A DNA stretch of 64,000 nucleotides from Adhaeretor mobilis (GCF_007741515.1 NZ_CP036263.1:3087178-3151177); one strand, 5' to 3'. Counted from the first letter of the stretch, positions 43,045 to 54,400 are shown. The notes: generated by a model not told the origin, from the letters alone. A program made the numbers and translations.

Positions 43045-45618
43045 TTGTTTTCTGCACTTCTTTACAGTTGCTTCTCTGACTTGTCTGTCGATCGTTCTTA
43101 TCGACCAAGATTCCGCAGGCGCTCTGATGATCTTGGCGATTGTGGTCGGAAAACTACTAGAACGATACGACTGGGCGCTCGTGGCGGGTGCCAATTGGCC
43201 TGGCTTTTACTACTCGCTGGCCTCTGTCTGCCAGTGCGACCTGCCTACTCCGCTAATGCCCCAGACTTAGCTACACAGGCCTCTTCAGAATTCGAGTACT
43301 CTTACGAAGGAGACAGTCCACGCATCCGGTTCCGAAATCGCACGAACCTTGGCGCAGGCTATTTCAGTGTGGTCACTCCTCCGGATGGCACTTCACTGCT
43401 TAGTGATGGTGAGCATTTGGAATTGCTTACCCCCATCAAGGGAGGATTGGTCCTTTACAACCCGCTTTGGGAAACCGATGCCGAGGATGCAGGAGGTTGG
43501 ACCTGGGAGGCGCGACTAAAGATTCCACATTCCAGCAATTCGACGGGCCTACATCTACGCATTGGCGATGCGCAGATCGGAGACAACCGACCTCATCTGG
43601 GCCTCAAGCTGTTGCCAAATCGGCTTTTGGGTTTCAAGGGAACGGAACTCATTAAAGCCGATTTCACCAGCGAGTTTGTGACTCTCAGAATCGCTCAGCA
43701 ACCCTCCGAAGATCGATTCCTCATCTGGCGGGACGGGAACCCTCTAGAGGTCGAATTGTCTGACGAACTGCTCACTGATGAAGGTCGGTCCTGGATTGGC
43801 GAGGGAAGCTCTGGCACCGCGGGCGCAGCTGTCATCGATTATATTCGCTGGACAGGTTCAGGGGCTTTTGCACCTTCCGCTCACGAACCTGGAGCTGGAT
43901 TGCGTGATAGTGTCGCCCCCACAAGATCCATAAACCGTGGTTCTAGCGACGCCACTTCCGTTGAATCCCAACCTTCCGATTACCGATCCACGCCACGCGA
44001 AATCCCTGATTTCGGGTTGATGCTTAACGACGATGCCGACGTATCGTTCCCTTCTTCTGATCCCGAGTTAGCCAAGCGATACCGCCAGGCCATGATTGAT
44101 GTATTGGCTGGCACTCCCGTAAAGACACTCATGTATTCGCTGGGAATGGGTTCGGATACGCTCTATTACTCTACTTCTGCTGGCAGCGAACTGGGCTGGA
44201 GGAAAACGAAATACGACAAGCACACAGACTCCCCCAAGAATGAAGAACAGATGTGGGCACAGCGAATGCAGAACATTGCCAACGGCATTCGCGCCGGCGT
44301 CGATCCGGTTCGTGTTAGTGGCGAGAAAGCCAAGCAATTGGGAATGTACTTTGTGCCGTCGTACCGCATGAACGACGATCACTTCATGTTCGACCCACTG
44401 CAGTACCCAATGACAGGAGAATTCTGGCTAAAGAACCACCAGCGGCTGAAGCTACGCGATTCACCTGTACTGAGTGATCCTAGTTATGGCCAACTGCTGG
44501 ACTACTCGCACGCGGAAGTTCGCGACTATCGCTTGGGAATCATCTATGAAGCGATTGAACGCTACCAAGACATCATGGACGGCTTCGAATTGGATTTCAA
44601 TCGTGTACAAGTCTTTTTTCCCTATCAAAAGGCAGAAGAACGCGCGCATTTGATGACCGATGTGGTCGCAAAGGTGCGCAAACGGTTGGATGAACTGGGC
44701 AAGCGAAAGCAGCGAGACTACTGGCTCTTTGTGCGAGTTCCGCCCACCTTGGAGAATTCCCGCTGGTCAGGTTTAGATTTGGCGACTTGGCTGGAGCGAA
44801 ATCTGGTCGATGTCGTTATCCCAGCTCAGCTCATGACGCTGGCTCATGACATGCCCGTAAAGGAATTTGTCGAGTTGGCAGAGCCGCACGGCGCAAAAGT
44901 CTTCCCGTCCATCTATCCACGGACCGCGTTTACCTGGCCAATCCCTACGAGTGCGACCTCCTCTTCCTACAAGGCGGCTAGTTCACGATTCGCCACGCAG
45001 GAACTTTTTCGTGGCGCAGCCGCGAATTACTGGAACGACGGGGCAAGCGGTTTTCAGCTCTTTAACTTTCGAACTGTCGAAATACCTTTCAGCGATGTCC
45101 ATTATCGGATTATCAGAGACTTAGCCGTACCTGAGGCACTTAGGCTCGCCAACAAGACGTTTGCAATCACTCCCTCTTACTACTTTGATTACGAGGGCAC
45201 CTATCAATACCGAAAGCAGCTTCCTCTTGATCTTGAAGTGGGAGCGACCCACGAACTGCAACTGATGGTCGGTGAAGATCTACAGCAAGTGCCGAAACCA
45301 GATCACATTATTCTTCGCTTCGGCCTGCGCAACACGCCCAAGTCTGCTCACATGCAATTGCATATTAACGGCAGTGAGGTGCACTCGGGAGAGCTGGGCG
45401 ATTTGTTGATCTCTGTGGTCAAGCCGCATGCTTCAACCGCTTCCCACTTTGTACATTTCCCGATTCAGAATGATCACAAAATAAAGGTAGGGCAGAATAA
45501 GATCTCCGTAAGAATCCAGGCGTCGAACGAATCACCCGCTGGTGCGTCTATGCGACTCATGGAGTGCCAATTGGGCACATTCTACGAACCACGACCCCAT
45601 GCGATTTTTGAACCTTAG
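43045..45618 (+). CDS. Secreted GHL10-like glycosidase with N-terminal LamG-like domain
   Basis: 857 residues. The start is TTG 43045, supported by AGAGG seven bases upstream. The signal-like segment (QLAWLLLLAGLCLPVRPAYSA) is unusually far in, after about 50 residues. A diverged LamG-like domain covers about 82-278 (YSYEGDSPRI, GGWTWEARLKI, IDYIRWTGSGAF). A TIM-barrel glycosidase-like region follows, about 315-720: FGLMLNDDADVSF, YFVPSYRMNDDHFMFDP, DGFELDFNR (about 512-520, with the likely catalytic acid) and FVRVPPTLENSRWSGLDL. The end is a beta-sandwich. It has no PEP-CTERM tail. It is homologous to genes at 47182 and 55967. Glycoside cleavage is inferred from fold and context. Confidence 0.78.
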   Translation: MFSALLYSCFSDLSVDRSYRPRFRRRSDDLGDCGRKTTRTIRLGARGGCQLAWLLLLAGLCLPVRPAYSANAPDLATQASSEFEYSYEGDSPRIRFRNRTNLGAGYFSVVTPPDGTSLLSDGEHLELLTPIKGGLVLYNPLWETDAEDAGGWTWEARLKIPHSSNSTGLHLRIGDAQIGDNRPHLGLKLLPNRLLGFKGTELIKADFTSEFVTLRIAQQPSEDRFLIWRDGNPLEVELSDELLTDEGRSWIGEGSSGTAGAAVIDYIRWTGSGAFAPSAHEPGAGLRDSVAPTRSINRGSSDATSVESQPSDYRSTPREIPDFGLMLNDDADVSFPSSDPELAKRYRQAMIDVLAGTPVKTLMYSLGMGSDTLYYSTSAGSELGWRKTKYDKHTDSPKNEEQMWAQRMQNIANGIRAGVDPVRVSGEKAKQLGMYFVPSYRMNDDHFMFDPLQYPMTGEFWLKNHQRLKLRDSPVLSDPSYGQLLDYSHAEVRDYRLGIIYEAIERYQDIMDGFELDFNRVQVFFPYQKAEERAHLMTDVVAKVRKRLDELGKRKQRDYWLFVRVPPTLENSRWSGLDLATWLERNLVDVVIPAQLMTLAHDMPVKEFVELAEPHGAKVFPSIYPRTAFTWPIPTSATSSSYKAASSRFATQELFRGAAANYWNDGASGFQLFNFRTVEIPFSDVHYRIIRDLAVPEALRLANKTFAITPSYYFDYEGTYQYRKQLPLDLEVGATHELQLMVGEDLQQVPKPDHIILRFGLRNTPKSAHMQLHINGSEVHSGELGDLLISVVKPHASTASHFVHFPIQNDHKIKVGQNKISVRIQASNESPAGASMRLMECQLGTFYEPRPHAIFEP

Positions 45619-45725
45619 TAGCCTTTTCGTCTTATCCTTCCGCGAGTTAACTCCCAATCATGATTGCAAAATGCTCCGCCCGAAGAATCCCTTCCAGCGT
45701 CGATGTTGCTCACAGGAGACTCGCC

Positions 45726-46157
45726 GTGTCAGCCCCTGATTTCTACTTTGCTGTAAATGCCACGGCTCGCCACATCAATGATGCGTATGGGATGGAGAGC
45801 CTGATCGACTATTGGAGATCGCTCGGAGAGGAATTTTATCAAAAGCGCTGCGAAAAGTGGCGAACAGGAGGTTTGGCGGAGATAGCGGAAGACTGGCGGC
45901 AGTATTTCCTCCAAGAGCCAGGAGCAGTTGTAGAAACCTCGGTCGATGAGTCGGCAGCAAGGCTCGACATACGTGTTTGTCCCGCAATAAAGCACTTGCG
46001 TGATAGTGGTCGGGAAATTGTGCCTTACTACTGCGAGCATTGCGACCACACCTGCGGGAGTATGGCAGAGACAGCAGGCTATCGGTTCTCTCGAACCGGC
46101 GGCATGGGTGCTTGTCAGCAAGTGTTTACTAAAGCTGAAGATTCCGAGGGTAATTGA
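45726..46157 (+). CDS. Cys-rich small protein, L-2-amino-thiazoline-4-carboxylate (ATC) hydrolase-like
   Basis: 143 residues from GTG 45726, chosen because ACAGGAGA precedes it at good distance; the frame is open to 45660. It is cytoplasmic by appearance. The core CPAIKHLRDSG..., CEHCDHTCGSMAETAGYRF and GACQQVF resembles the C-terminal Cys/His pattern of ATC-hydrolase-family proteins, a family that also includes many uncharacterised members. The next gene begins with a related domain, so the two are paralogues. The stop overlaps the following TTG start (TTGA), indicating coupling. A sugar-related role in this cluster is only inferred. Confidence 0.5.
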   Translation: MSAPDFYFAVNATARHINDAYGMESLIDYWRSLGEEFYQKRCEKWRTGGLAEIAEDWRQYFLQEPGAVVETSVDESAARLDIRVCPAIKHLRDSGREIVPYYCEHCDHTCGSMAETAGYRFSRTGGMGACQQVFTKAEDSEGN

Positions 46158-47185
46158 TCGTCATGCTCGGTTGTCAAGATTTCTGTGGCTACTACGACTG
46201 GACGTTTCGCTACCTTCGCAGGAAGTTTGGCGAGCAGGCGCTGAAAAAGTACTGGGCTGAGGCAATAGCTTCAGACTCGCAAGCCCACTACCTTGCTTCG
46301 GGTGAACAAGCCGGGCTCCGCGGGCTCTACAGCTCCTGGAGCAAGTCGGGAGAGGATGAACACTGCGACTGGTCAGTCACGCTAGACGAGGAGAAGAATG
46401 TCCTTCGTTTAGATATGCATGAGTGCCCCAGCAAGGGCTTCTTGCTGCAAAACGACCTTAATTCTGACGAAGATTATTGCGACCATTGTATCGGCTGGAT
46501 CGGCCCCGCGCTGACTCAGATTGGTGTAGAAGTAAGTGGCCATGAACACAACCACTGCGGCCAATGCTGGTGGGAAATGCGAATGGTAGACACGGACTCC
46601 CAGCCAATCGCGATTGAGAAGGACATCCGCAGTGATTCTCGTTGGAAACACGGCTATTTGCACAGTTATGTCAACCACACGAAGCAACCCTTAGTGGAGG
46701 GTTTATCCACGACAGATTCTTGCGAGCTGCTGCAGAACTGGTTCCATAAAGCTGAGCGAATAGTTGTCCTGGGCTCAGATAGTGCAGTAGGCAAAAACGA
46801 GTTGGTTTTGCGTCCCGACGATGCTGTCATTGCGACAGGCAAACATTACGCTCTTGGTGCCACGTCTGGATTCGATTGCCGGGCTGTCATCCTGGAGCAC
46901 GAACCCGATTCGCTCTATGAGGTAGCGAACCGGTACAACAATGAGTCGGGCGAACGCCCGCTGCTGCTGTACTCCTATTTACCCCAAAAGTTGAGGCAAG
47001 CTTTTCTCGATAACGACTTGCCACGCCCGCTACCGATCTTGCCAATGCTGATTCGCGAGGGCCAGTATGTCCATCAGCCCGAGAAGACTGCCCCTACAAC
47101 AGTGGACTTCGCCAAGCTGCTGGCCCATGCACTAGGCAAGCCCGTCGTCGCCTCTGCTAGGAATCTGAAGGAACCTCAATCATGA
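46154..47185 (+). CDS. Two-domain protein: ATC-hydrolase-like Cys-rich half + unknown C-terminal half
   Basis: 343 residues. TTG 46154 overlaps the previous stop as TTGA, with GAGGG just upstream; ATG 46163 is the alternative. The N-terminal about 150 residues parallel the preceding protein (FCGYYDWTFRYLRRKFGEQA, HECPSKGFLLQND, DYCDHCIGWIGPALTQIG, HNHCGQCWWEM). From about 190, ERIVVLGSDSAVGKNELVLR, DDAVIATGKHYALGA and CRAVILEHEPDSLY suggest a small alpha/beta domain that I cannot place; a nucleotide- or sugar-binding fold is possible. It overlaps the next gene by ATGA. Its position between two GHL10-like genes implies a role in the same glycan pathway. Confidence 0.55.
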   Translation: MIVMLGCQDFCGYYDWTFRYLRRKFGEQALKKYWAEAIASDSQAHYLASGEQAGLRGLYSSWSKSGEDEHCDWSVTLDEEKNVLRLDMHECPSKGFLLQNDLNSDEDYCDHCIGWIGPALTQIGVEVSGHEHNHCGQCWWEMRMVDTDSQPIAIEKDIRSDSRWKHGYLHSYVNHTKQPLVEGLSTTDSCELLQNWFHKAERIVVLGSDSAVGKNELVLRPDDAVIATGKHYALGATSGFDCRAVILEHEPDSLYEVANRYNNESGERPLLLYSYLPQKLRQAFLDNDLPRPLPILPMLIREGQYVHQPEKTAPTTVDFAKLLAHALGKPVVASARNLKEPQS

Positions 47186-49371
47186 TCCAACACCACATCA
47201 AATTGCTCTTGCTCCGAGAGCCACTACCACCGGCGCCAATCGGTTTCCGTACCGTCTGCAAGAAATTCTCACGTTCGCTTGGCAGGATTGCAGCTTTTGG
47301 TTGCTTTGTCTTCCTGCAGGCAAACGCCAGAGGTGAAAATCCAACCATCACGAATCAAAATCAGCAGTCAGAAATCCTGCAAGAACGTCTCAAGATCGTC
47401 CCGCTGGCACCTGCGTGTGCAGGCGACGAACTGACTGCGATCGTTCACCTTTACAATCCCACTGAGCATCCCGCTGAAACGGACATTGAGATCACCGTGG
47501 ATGGGAAAGAGTACGCGCGGCAGCACGTTATCGTTCAGCCCTTAGCCAGGGAGCCTGTTCGCATTCGTCTCTACCTAGACAAGCCAGGCGATTACCAAGT
47601 CAGCACGGGCAAACTCGAAACGCAGCTTCATCTCTACGCAAAGTCTTTGGACTGGAAAGAAAAGCTTGAGGTCGCTCGACGACGAAAGCGCCGAGCTATT
47701 TACAACAACGACGGGGGCGATGCGCTTTACCATAAGAACGTGCACACGGTATTAGATGTCTCGACATCGGGTTTGGCCGGCTCACATGTCGATACCATCT
47801 GCTACAGCACTGTGGGAGGCCTTACTTTCTGGCACAACTCCCAAGTAGGCCAAGTTGTCGGTCGAGGCGTTTACGACGCAATGCAGAAGACACTAGGCAT
47901 TGATCCTTTGGAACTTCAAAGCGAGTTTGCACGGCAACACGGGATGGAGATCTTCTGGTCGATGCGTATGAATGACACGCACGATAAGGTCGAAGTGTGG
48001 GACTGGCTGATGCCGCAGTGGAAACGCGATCACCCGGAATACTTGGTTGGTCAAAGCGACAAGAAGTACGACTGGGGGGCGGGGAACTGGACGGCACTGG
48101 ACTACAATCACCGCCCTGTACGCGACTACATCTTCGACATCATCGAAGACGTCGCCGAGCGATACGACCTTGATGGAATCGAGCTGGATTTCTATCGCGG
48201 CGAGCCTTATTTCAAGGAGCAGCTACTGGGGCAGCCGGTTACCGACGCCCAACGCGAACGGATGACGCAACTTATGCGCCGTCTTAAAGACACTGCGGAG
48301 AAGGTCAGCAGAACTCGTGGGCGACCTCTCTTACTATCTATCCGTGTTCCCGACAGCCTCGCCTATTGCCAAGATATTGGCTTGGACGTGCAACACTGGC
48401 TCGAGGAAGGCATGGCCGATCTCTTGATCGTTGGCGGAGATCATCGCTACGAGCCTTGGGAGAATATGGTTCGATTAGGCCACCAACATCGCCGACCTGT
48501 GTACGCTTGCCTTGCCGGCGATTATCTCTCCCAAGAAGAGAGCGATTGGGACGATCACTGGCGTGGTCACGCACTGAATGCGTGGCAAAGCGGTGTGGAT
48601 GGCATCTACACCTTCAATTTCCTACAGCATCGGCATGAGCTACTAAGACAAATCGGAGAGCCAGACGTACTGAAGGAGACGGACGCCGTCTATCATTTTA
48701 CGCCCGGAACCCATTGGGGGTTTTTGAAGAATGAGAAAGACTACGTATCTGCCGTGCAAGCCAATCCGCCAAGCGGGCCCATTACCTCTCACCAGCGAGT
48801 TGTACTCGATCTACCGTCGCAGTTCGATCACGACATTCGATATACAACGGATGGGTCGCCCCCAACACAAGCAAGCTTGCCTTACAAGGAGCCCATAGCG
48901 GTCGACCGGGATGTGATTGTGAAATCCCGTTCGTTCGACAGCGATGGCATTGCAACTCCGATCATGGAAAAGACTTATCGATATTGCCAGAAAAGATACC
49001 TAGCAGCAGATGCACCTCTACCGCTCGATTTCTTTGGCCTGCCGAACGGGGCGGAACTCTCTGCGATATTTGAGCTACCTGAATTCGAGGATGAGGCAGA
49101 ACCGCTGTTGTTTCTTTCGATGATGGACGTAGACGCGCTACAAGAAGCCTTGATCTATATCAACGGGAAAGGGCCGCTTCTTCCTCCCCGAGAGGTGCTA
49201 AGCGGCTTGATGACCCGGGACGGTTACCTCCCTCTTCCTCGCAAAATGCTCAAGCAGGGCAAGAACTCCATTACTTTCAAATTCGATAACCTCAACGAGG
49301 GAACCTCGGGCTTCCGAGTCTACCGTGCCGAAGTCGTTGTCCCGTTCGCCAATGGGAAGAAGCCAGAGTGA
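47182..49371 (+). CDS. Secreted GHL10-like glycosidase with chitobiase/hexosaminidase C-terminal-type domain
   Basis: 729 residues. The start ATG overlaps the previous stop (ATGA). A signal-like hydrophobic segment lies at about 33-50. A small beta domain (about 65-155) is followed by the TIM-barrel region (about 160-500): IFWSMRMNDTHDKVEVW, DLDGIELDFYRGEPYF (about 329-344, likely catalytic acid) and LLLSIRVPDSLAYCQDIGL. Then RYTTDGSPPTQASLPYKEPI (about 552-571) matches the chitobiase/beta-hexosaminidase C-terminal domain often found in glycan-active enzymes. A C-terminal beta-sandwich ends the chain. It is a divergent paralogue of the 43045 and 55967 products. Confidence 0.78.
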   Translation: MIQHHIKLLLLREPLPPAPIGFRTVCKKFSRSLGRIAAFGCFVFLQANARGENPTITNQNQQSEILQERLKIVPLAPACAGDELTAIVHLYNPTEHPAETDIEITVDGKEYARQHVIVQPLAREPVRIRLYLDKPGDYQVSTGKLETQLHLYAKSLDWKEKLEVARRRKRRAIYNNDGGDALYHKNVHTVLDVSTSGLAGSHVDTICYSTVGGLTFWHNSQVGQVVGRGVYDAMQKTLGIDPLELQSEFARQHGMEIFWSMRMNDTHDKVEVWDWLMPQWKRDHPEYLVGQSDKKYDWGAGNWTALDYNHRPVRDYIFDIIEDVAERYDLDGIELDFYRGEPYFKEQLLGQPVTDAQRERMTQLMRRLKDTAEKVSRTRGRPLLLSIRVPDSLAYCQDIGLDVQHWLEEGMADLLIVGGDHRYEPWENMVRLGHQHRRPVYACLAGDYLSQEESDWDDHWRGHALNAWQSGVDGIYTFNFLQHRHELLRQIGEPDVLKETDAVYHFTPGTHWGFLKNEKDYVSAVQANPPSGPITSHQRVVLDLPSQFDHDIRYTTDGSPPTQASLPYKEPIAVDRDVIVKSRSFDSDGIATPIMEKTYRYCQKRYLAADAPLPLDFFGLPNGAELSAIFELPEFEDEAEPLLFLSMMDVDALQEALIYINGKGPLLPPREVLSGLMTRDGYLPLPRKMLKQGKNSITFKFDNLNEGTSGFRVYRAEVVVPFANGKKPE

Positions 49372-49451
49372 GCCAAGGGAAAACGGCTGTCTCCGCTGGA
49401 CCCAGGTAACTGAATCAAGAGGATTCTACGCTAGCAAACAAAGAGAGATTC

Positions 49452-50984
49452 ATGCACTTAGAAATTCTTGATTTCGTTGTTGTTGCCATTTATTTTACAA
49501 GCCTATTGGCGCTGGGCGTGTATTCTTCCCGGCAGCAGGCTTCGCAAGAAGACTATTTCATGGCGGGGAGAAACGTCCACTGGTTACTGGCGGGAGTCAG
49601 TGTCGTTGCAACACTGCTGTCTACGGTTTCTTTTGTCGCCTTGCCAGGGGAAGTGATTCGTAACGGCATTGGCTACTTTGGAAGCATGTTTGCGTTCATT
49701 TTGATTATCCCGGTAGTGAATCGCATCGTTATTCCTTCACTGATGAGCATGCCGGTAACCAGCATCTATGATTACCTTGAGTATCGTTTCGGGAAATCGG
49801 TACGTACCGTCGGGGCAATTGTCTTTGTTCTGATTCGCCTGATTTGGATCTCCCTGATCCTCTATACAGCCGCGAGAGCTGTCTCGCCAATGACAGGTTG
49901 GCCCATCCCAGTTCTGGTTGTCATCATGGGGCTCGTGACCGTCTTTTACACGACTCTGGGCGGAATGAAGGCCGTGCTGTGGTCGGACTTTGCGCAATTT
50001 GTCATTCTCCTGGGCGGAGCCATCTGGATCCCCTGCCAAATAGCTCTCAGCACAGGCTCTGGCCCTTGGACCTGGTGGTCCACATTTGCTGAGAGCAGCC
50101 GTGCTCAAACTCCGGCTTTTAGCTTCGACCCGACGGAAAGAACGACCTTAGTGGGAATGATTCTCGTTACGTTCATGTGGAATATTTGTACGCACAGCTC
50201 CGATCAAGTGGCCGCGCAACGCTATTTGTGCACCGGATCGGCAAAGGAAGCGAGACGCTCCTTCTGGGCGTTCTCGATTGGAAACATCGGAGTCATTATC
50301 CTGTTGATGTTCTGCGGGATGGCGTTGTTCCACTTTCGGTATCTTGCTGACAATTTACCGATGGCTGAATTTCAGGTGCAAATTGCCTCGCAAGCCGACA
50401 ATGCCATGCCCGAATTCATCGCAAAGCATTTGCCCGCAGGCGTTACGGGGCTAATTCTTGCTGCACTATTAGCAGCGGCAATGTCGAGCGTAAGTTCAGG
50501 TATCAACTCGATTTCGGCAGTTGTGGTCACCGATCTAATGAATGCCCCGCGTGACGTTCCCAGCCAGCCCTCTTCACTCAAGTTTGCTCGCAGCCTAGCG
50601 CTGGGAACTGGCGTCATTGCCATGCTCGGAGCGGTGGCCGTGGAATACTTGATGAGTGCTGTTGATTGGAACCTCATCGACCTGATCGAGCGGATTAACC
50701 ATTTGTTTGTCGCACCACTTGGTGCCGTTTTCTTTGCCGGTATCTGGTTCCGTCATGTCGGGCGAGTAGCTGTACTCCTGGGATTCGGCGCTGGAGTTTT
50801 CACGAGTGCTGCCGTTTCGTTCAGCAAATGGTTGTTTCAGTACGATGTGTCGTTCATGTGGATTTTACCATGCTCGTTCGCGGTTAGCCTGCTAGTAGCT
50901 TACGCGGCTGGATTTTGCTTTGACGCACCGAGTAGTGCACAGCTCAAGGTCCTCTACCAACCAAAGTCAGGACGCCAAGAATAG
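49452..50984 (+). CDS. Sodium:solute symporter (SSS family)
   Basis: 510 residues with about 13 membrane helices. Family features: the N-terminal FVVVAIYFTSLLALGVYSSR, EDYFMAGRNVHWLLAGVSVV, the Na+-site helix GMKAVLWSDFAQFVILLGG and LLAAAMSSVSSGINSISAVV. It imports a small organic solute with sodium. AGAG precedes the ATG by a few bases. It follows the GHL10-like gene by 80 bases on the same strand, so the cargo is probably the mono- or oligosaccharide (or sugar acid) released by the cluster's secreted enzymes. Confidence 0.9.
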   Translation: MHLEILDFVVVAIYFTSLLALGVYSSRQQASQEDYFMAGRNVHWLLAGVSVVATLLSTVSFVALPGEVIRNGIGYFGSMFAFILIIPVVNRIVIPSLMSMPVTSIYDYLEYRFGKSVRTVGAIVFVLIRLIWISLILYTAARAVSPMTGWPIPVLVVIMGLVTVFYTTLGGMKAVLWSDFAQFVILLGGAIWIPCQIALSTGSGPWTWWSTFAESSRAQTPAFSFDPTERTTLVGMILVTFMWNICTHSSDQVAAQRYLCTGSAKEARRSFWAFSIGNIGVIILLMFCGMALFHFRYLADNLPMAEFQVQIASQADNAMPEFIAKHLPAGVTGLILAALLAAAMSSVSSGINSISAVVVTDLMNAPRDVPSQPSSLKFARSLALGTGVIAMLGAVAVEYLMSAVDWNLIDLIERINHLFVAPLGAVFFAGIWFRHVGRVAVLLGFGAGVFTSAAVSFSKWLFQYDVSFMWILPCSFAVSLLVAYAAGFCFDAPSSAQLKVLYQPKSGRQE

Positions 50985-51479
50985 CGGAGCAACTTCCAAA
51001 TTCCGCGATAGCCCAACTTTTTCGGCCAGTGGCTGGCTGTATCTCGCAATTCGCCCGGAAATCCGCAAGGCGTCAACCGGGTAATTTCCGCTCTCTACCT
51101 GAAATTACCTCCGATCTGATCACTCATCGAGGGCAGGCGTCCTCTCCGACTTCCCAATGCGCACATAGATACTATGCTGAAAGGCTAGGGGCTCGCCAAC
51201 CGCCGATTTAGAATAGGCGAATGGCAATTGGTTGCTGGGTAGTGCCGAGCAAGGGGAAGCACTCACTCGAAGAATGTCGCAATAAGCACGATGAGTGGAG
51301 TCTCTGGCGTGCCTACACAGCTGCTGAACTGCTGAACTGCTGAACCGTCGCAAGTGCAAAGGACGGCGACACCTAAAGTATACTATACTCTCCTCTCGCT
51401 TTCAGGAATTCCAGCAAAGAGCTTGCTCATTCTTGTAGAGTTCAGCTACCCCGGAATCTGGTAGGAAAAGGAACTTATC
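50985..51479. other. Intergenic with a short tandem repeat
   Basis: About 495 bases without a supported gene. CTGCTGAACTGCTGAACTG near 51320-51345 is a short tandem repeat (unit about AACTGCTG). The promoter of the 51480 gene probably lies here. Confidence 0.4.
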
Positions 51480-54400
51480 ATGTCTTCAAAACAAATCGTC
51501 AACTCCGGCTTGTCTCTGGTTGCCCTCTCAGCGACCCTCTTGTGGTCCGTCCCGGCAACCGCCTCTATCAACAACCCGGCAGATTCTTCCACGTTCGTCT
51601 TCAAATACGAGGGCGACGCGGCCACTCTATCGACAATCGGCACAACGGGTTACACGGGCAGTGTGACAGGCTACATACCGACTGGGGACTCACCATCGCC
51701 AGGCATCATGGATCTATCCGTTGACAATGGAGCCAGCTCGGGGCTCGTTTTCTTTCTCTCTAGCCCCGACTGGGCTGCGAACGCTACGGAAGCCAACGGT
51801 TGGACCTGGGAGTCAAGCTTTCGCATGAAAAACGGGCAGTACAGCCTGAGGATTGGCGACGAGAACGATCCCCATGACATCTTAGCGTTTCACGACGATG
51901 GGCGAGTTGTGAGTCGAATCAGTGGCCTACTCACCACGTTGCCCAGCACGACGGACGCTCAGCATGTGTATCGTGTTGCCCAAGCACCGAATAGCAATGA
52001 GTACAACCTGTGGATCGATGAAACGTTAGTCAGCACCTACTTGGGTGCCGATACCGGTATCGGTACGGGCGGAAATCACTGGTGGAGCGATGGTAGCGGA
52101 AGCACCATAAGTGAATATGAATTGGACTACATTCGCTTTTCTGGCGGTGGTTTTTCTCCTCCTGGCTTTACCCCTCCCGACCCTAATCGGTTCGTTTGGA
52201 GCGTCGATACGCTGGCTCGCTGGGACGATAGCGATAGCTGGGATCAGCCGGGGCCGCCTAGCGCAAATACCATCACTGCCGTATTTGGTGACGCCACCAC
52301 AGCGCCGCGGGCAGCCGTTGTGGATGGCGAATTCACCGTCAAGGGACTGGAATTCGACAGCTCCAATGCCTATGCCCTGGCCGGGTTGGGCAGGATAACG
52401 CTCCAAGCCGACTCGGGTGACGCCAGCATCGACGTGCTCGATTCCCCTGGAACCGGACATCAAATCCAAGTCGAGATCAGCCTCGACTCGGACACAGTTG
52501 CGACAACAGCACCGGGAACTCAGCTGGACATCAACAGCACTCTGATTCTCAACGGTAATACGTTTACCATTAGTGGCGGCAGTAACGTTAATTTAAACAA
52601 CGGCACAGTGGATAGCCTCGGCGGGTCCGTCTCGAACTTTGGTGCGCTAAGTGCTCTAGGATCGCTTGAGGGCGACCTCTCCAACGAAGCGGAAGGGGCC
52701 TTGGCGGTCACAATTGGCGGCTCCGATCCATCCGACGTCCAAGGATTCGAGATCATCGGCTCTGCCAGTCTTGCGGGTACGATTGACGTCTCCCTGGACT
52801 TCTACAGTCCCACGGCTGGGGAAGCGTTTACCGTGCTTTCTGCAGATGGCGGAATTATCGACAATGGTCTTGGCCTCTCTGGAGCGCCAGGTTTTACGTA
52901 TGCCGTAGAAGGCAACAATCTGGTGCTGACCTACCTAGCGAGCGTGCCAGAGCCGGCATCGGCCGCGTTGCTTCTGCTGGGCGGAAGCTTCTTTCTGAGT
53001 TGTCGCCGCCGGTATCCTAGCATTAAAACTTCCAAGGCTGTGCTTTTCGCAGCCGTGGCGATCTTGCCTCTGGCCACGTCCACCCCTGCCTGGGCTGTCA
53101 TCAACAATCCTGCGGACTCGTCAACCTTTAGCTTTAAGTACGAGGGAGATGCCGCATCGTTGGCCACGTATGGAAACACCGGCTACGCGGGTGGCACAGA
53201 CGGTTACACGCTGACGGGCGACTCGCCTAGCCCGGGAATTTTAGATGTGTCGATCGATTCAGGCTCTGCCTCCCCGGGACTCATCGTTTTCCTGGAGAGC
53301 CCAACTTGGACTTCCAATGCTACAGAAGCTGCCGGTTGGACCTGGGAAACTAGCTTCCGAATGAAAAGTGGCGTTTATGATGTCCGAATTGGTGACGAGT
53401 CTGACTCCCATACGATTCTACGCATTAGCGATGATGGCACGATTAGCAACTTCTTTACCGGTACGCTCCTTACGCTGCCAAGTACCACCGATGCACAGCA
53501 TGTGTATCGAATCGCCCAAGCGCCCAACAGCAGTCAATACGACCTCTGGATCGACAACACCTATGCAACCAGCTTCGTCGGCAACTCTGCCTTGGGTAGC
53601 GGAGGATCGCACTTTTTGAGCGATGGAAGTGGCACGACTTCGGGTGAATATGAAATGGACTATGTTCGCTTCGATTCCGGCGGCTTCTCTCCGGTTGGCT
53701 CTTCGGCTGACCCCAACCGCCGTGTGTGGCTCGAAAGTTCTTTGGCTCGCTGGGATTATGCTGGCAACTGGAACAACAGCAACAGCTCTCCCGGCGTGCC
53801 CAACGATAATATGACCACAGCAGTTTTCGGTGGGTCGGGCACACTGGCGCGTACGGTCGCCATGGATGGAGACTTTGTTGCCAAGGCGATCGAGTTCGAC
53901 GCTTCGAATTCCAATCAGTACGGAATCGTCGGGCTAGGGAGTTTGACACTTGATGCCAATTCAGGAAACTCCAGCATCACAGTATTAAGCTCGCCCGCCG
54001 AAGGGCATGAAATTCAAGTGGAGCTTAATCTCTCCTCAAACACCGACCTCAGTACGGCTCCCGGATCAAGGCTGGATGTGAATAATCTATTCAACTTGGG
54101 CGGGAACAATTTGAATGTCGCTGCAGGCAGCACCCTGAATGTGAATAACAACCTCGACTCCGGTACAAGTGGCAACCTTAACAATGCTGGCACGCTTGGC
54201 GGGAACGGTCGAGTCAATGGGAATCTCGCGAACAATGGTGGCACAGTCTCTCCAGGTACGACTTCTGGCACATTGACGGTCGATGGCAATTATTCACAGA
54301 ACGCTTCTTCGAGCTTAGACATCGAACTGGCCAGCGCGACCAGCTTCGACTTACTAGATATCACCGGCTCGGCCGTACTGGATGGTACGCTCGATATTTC

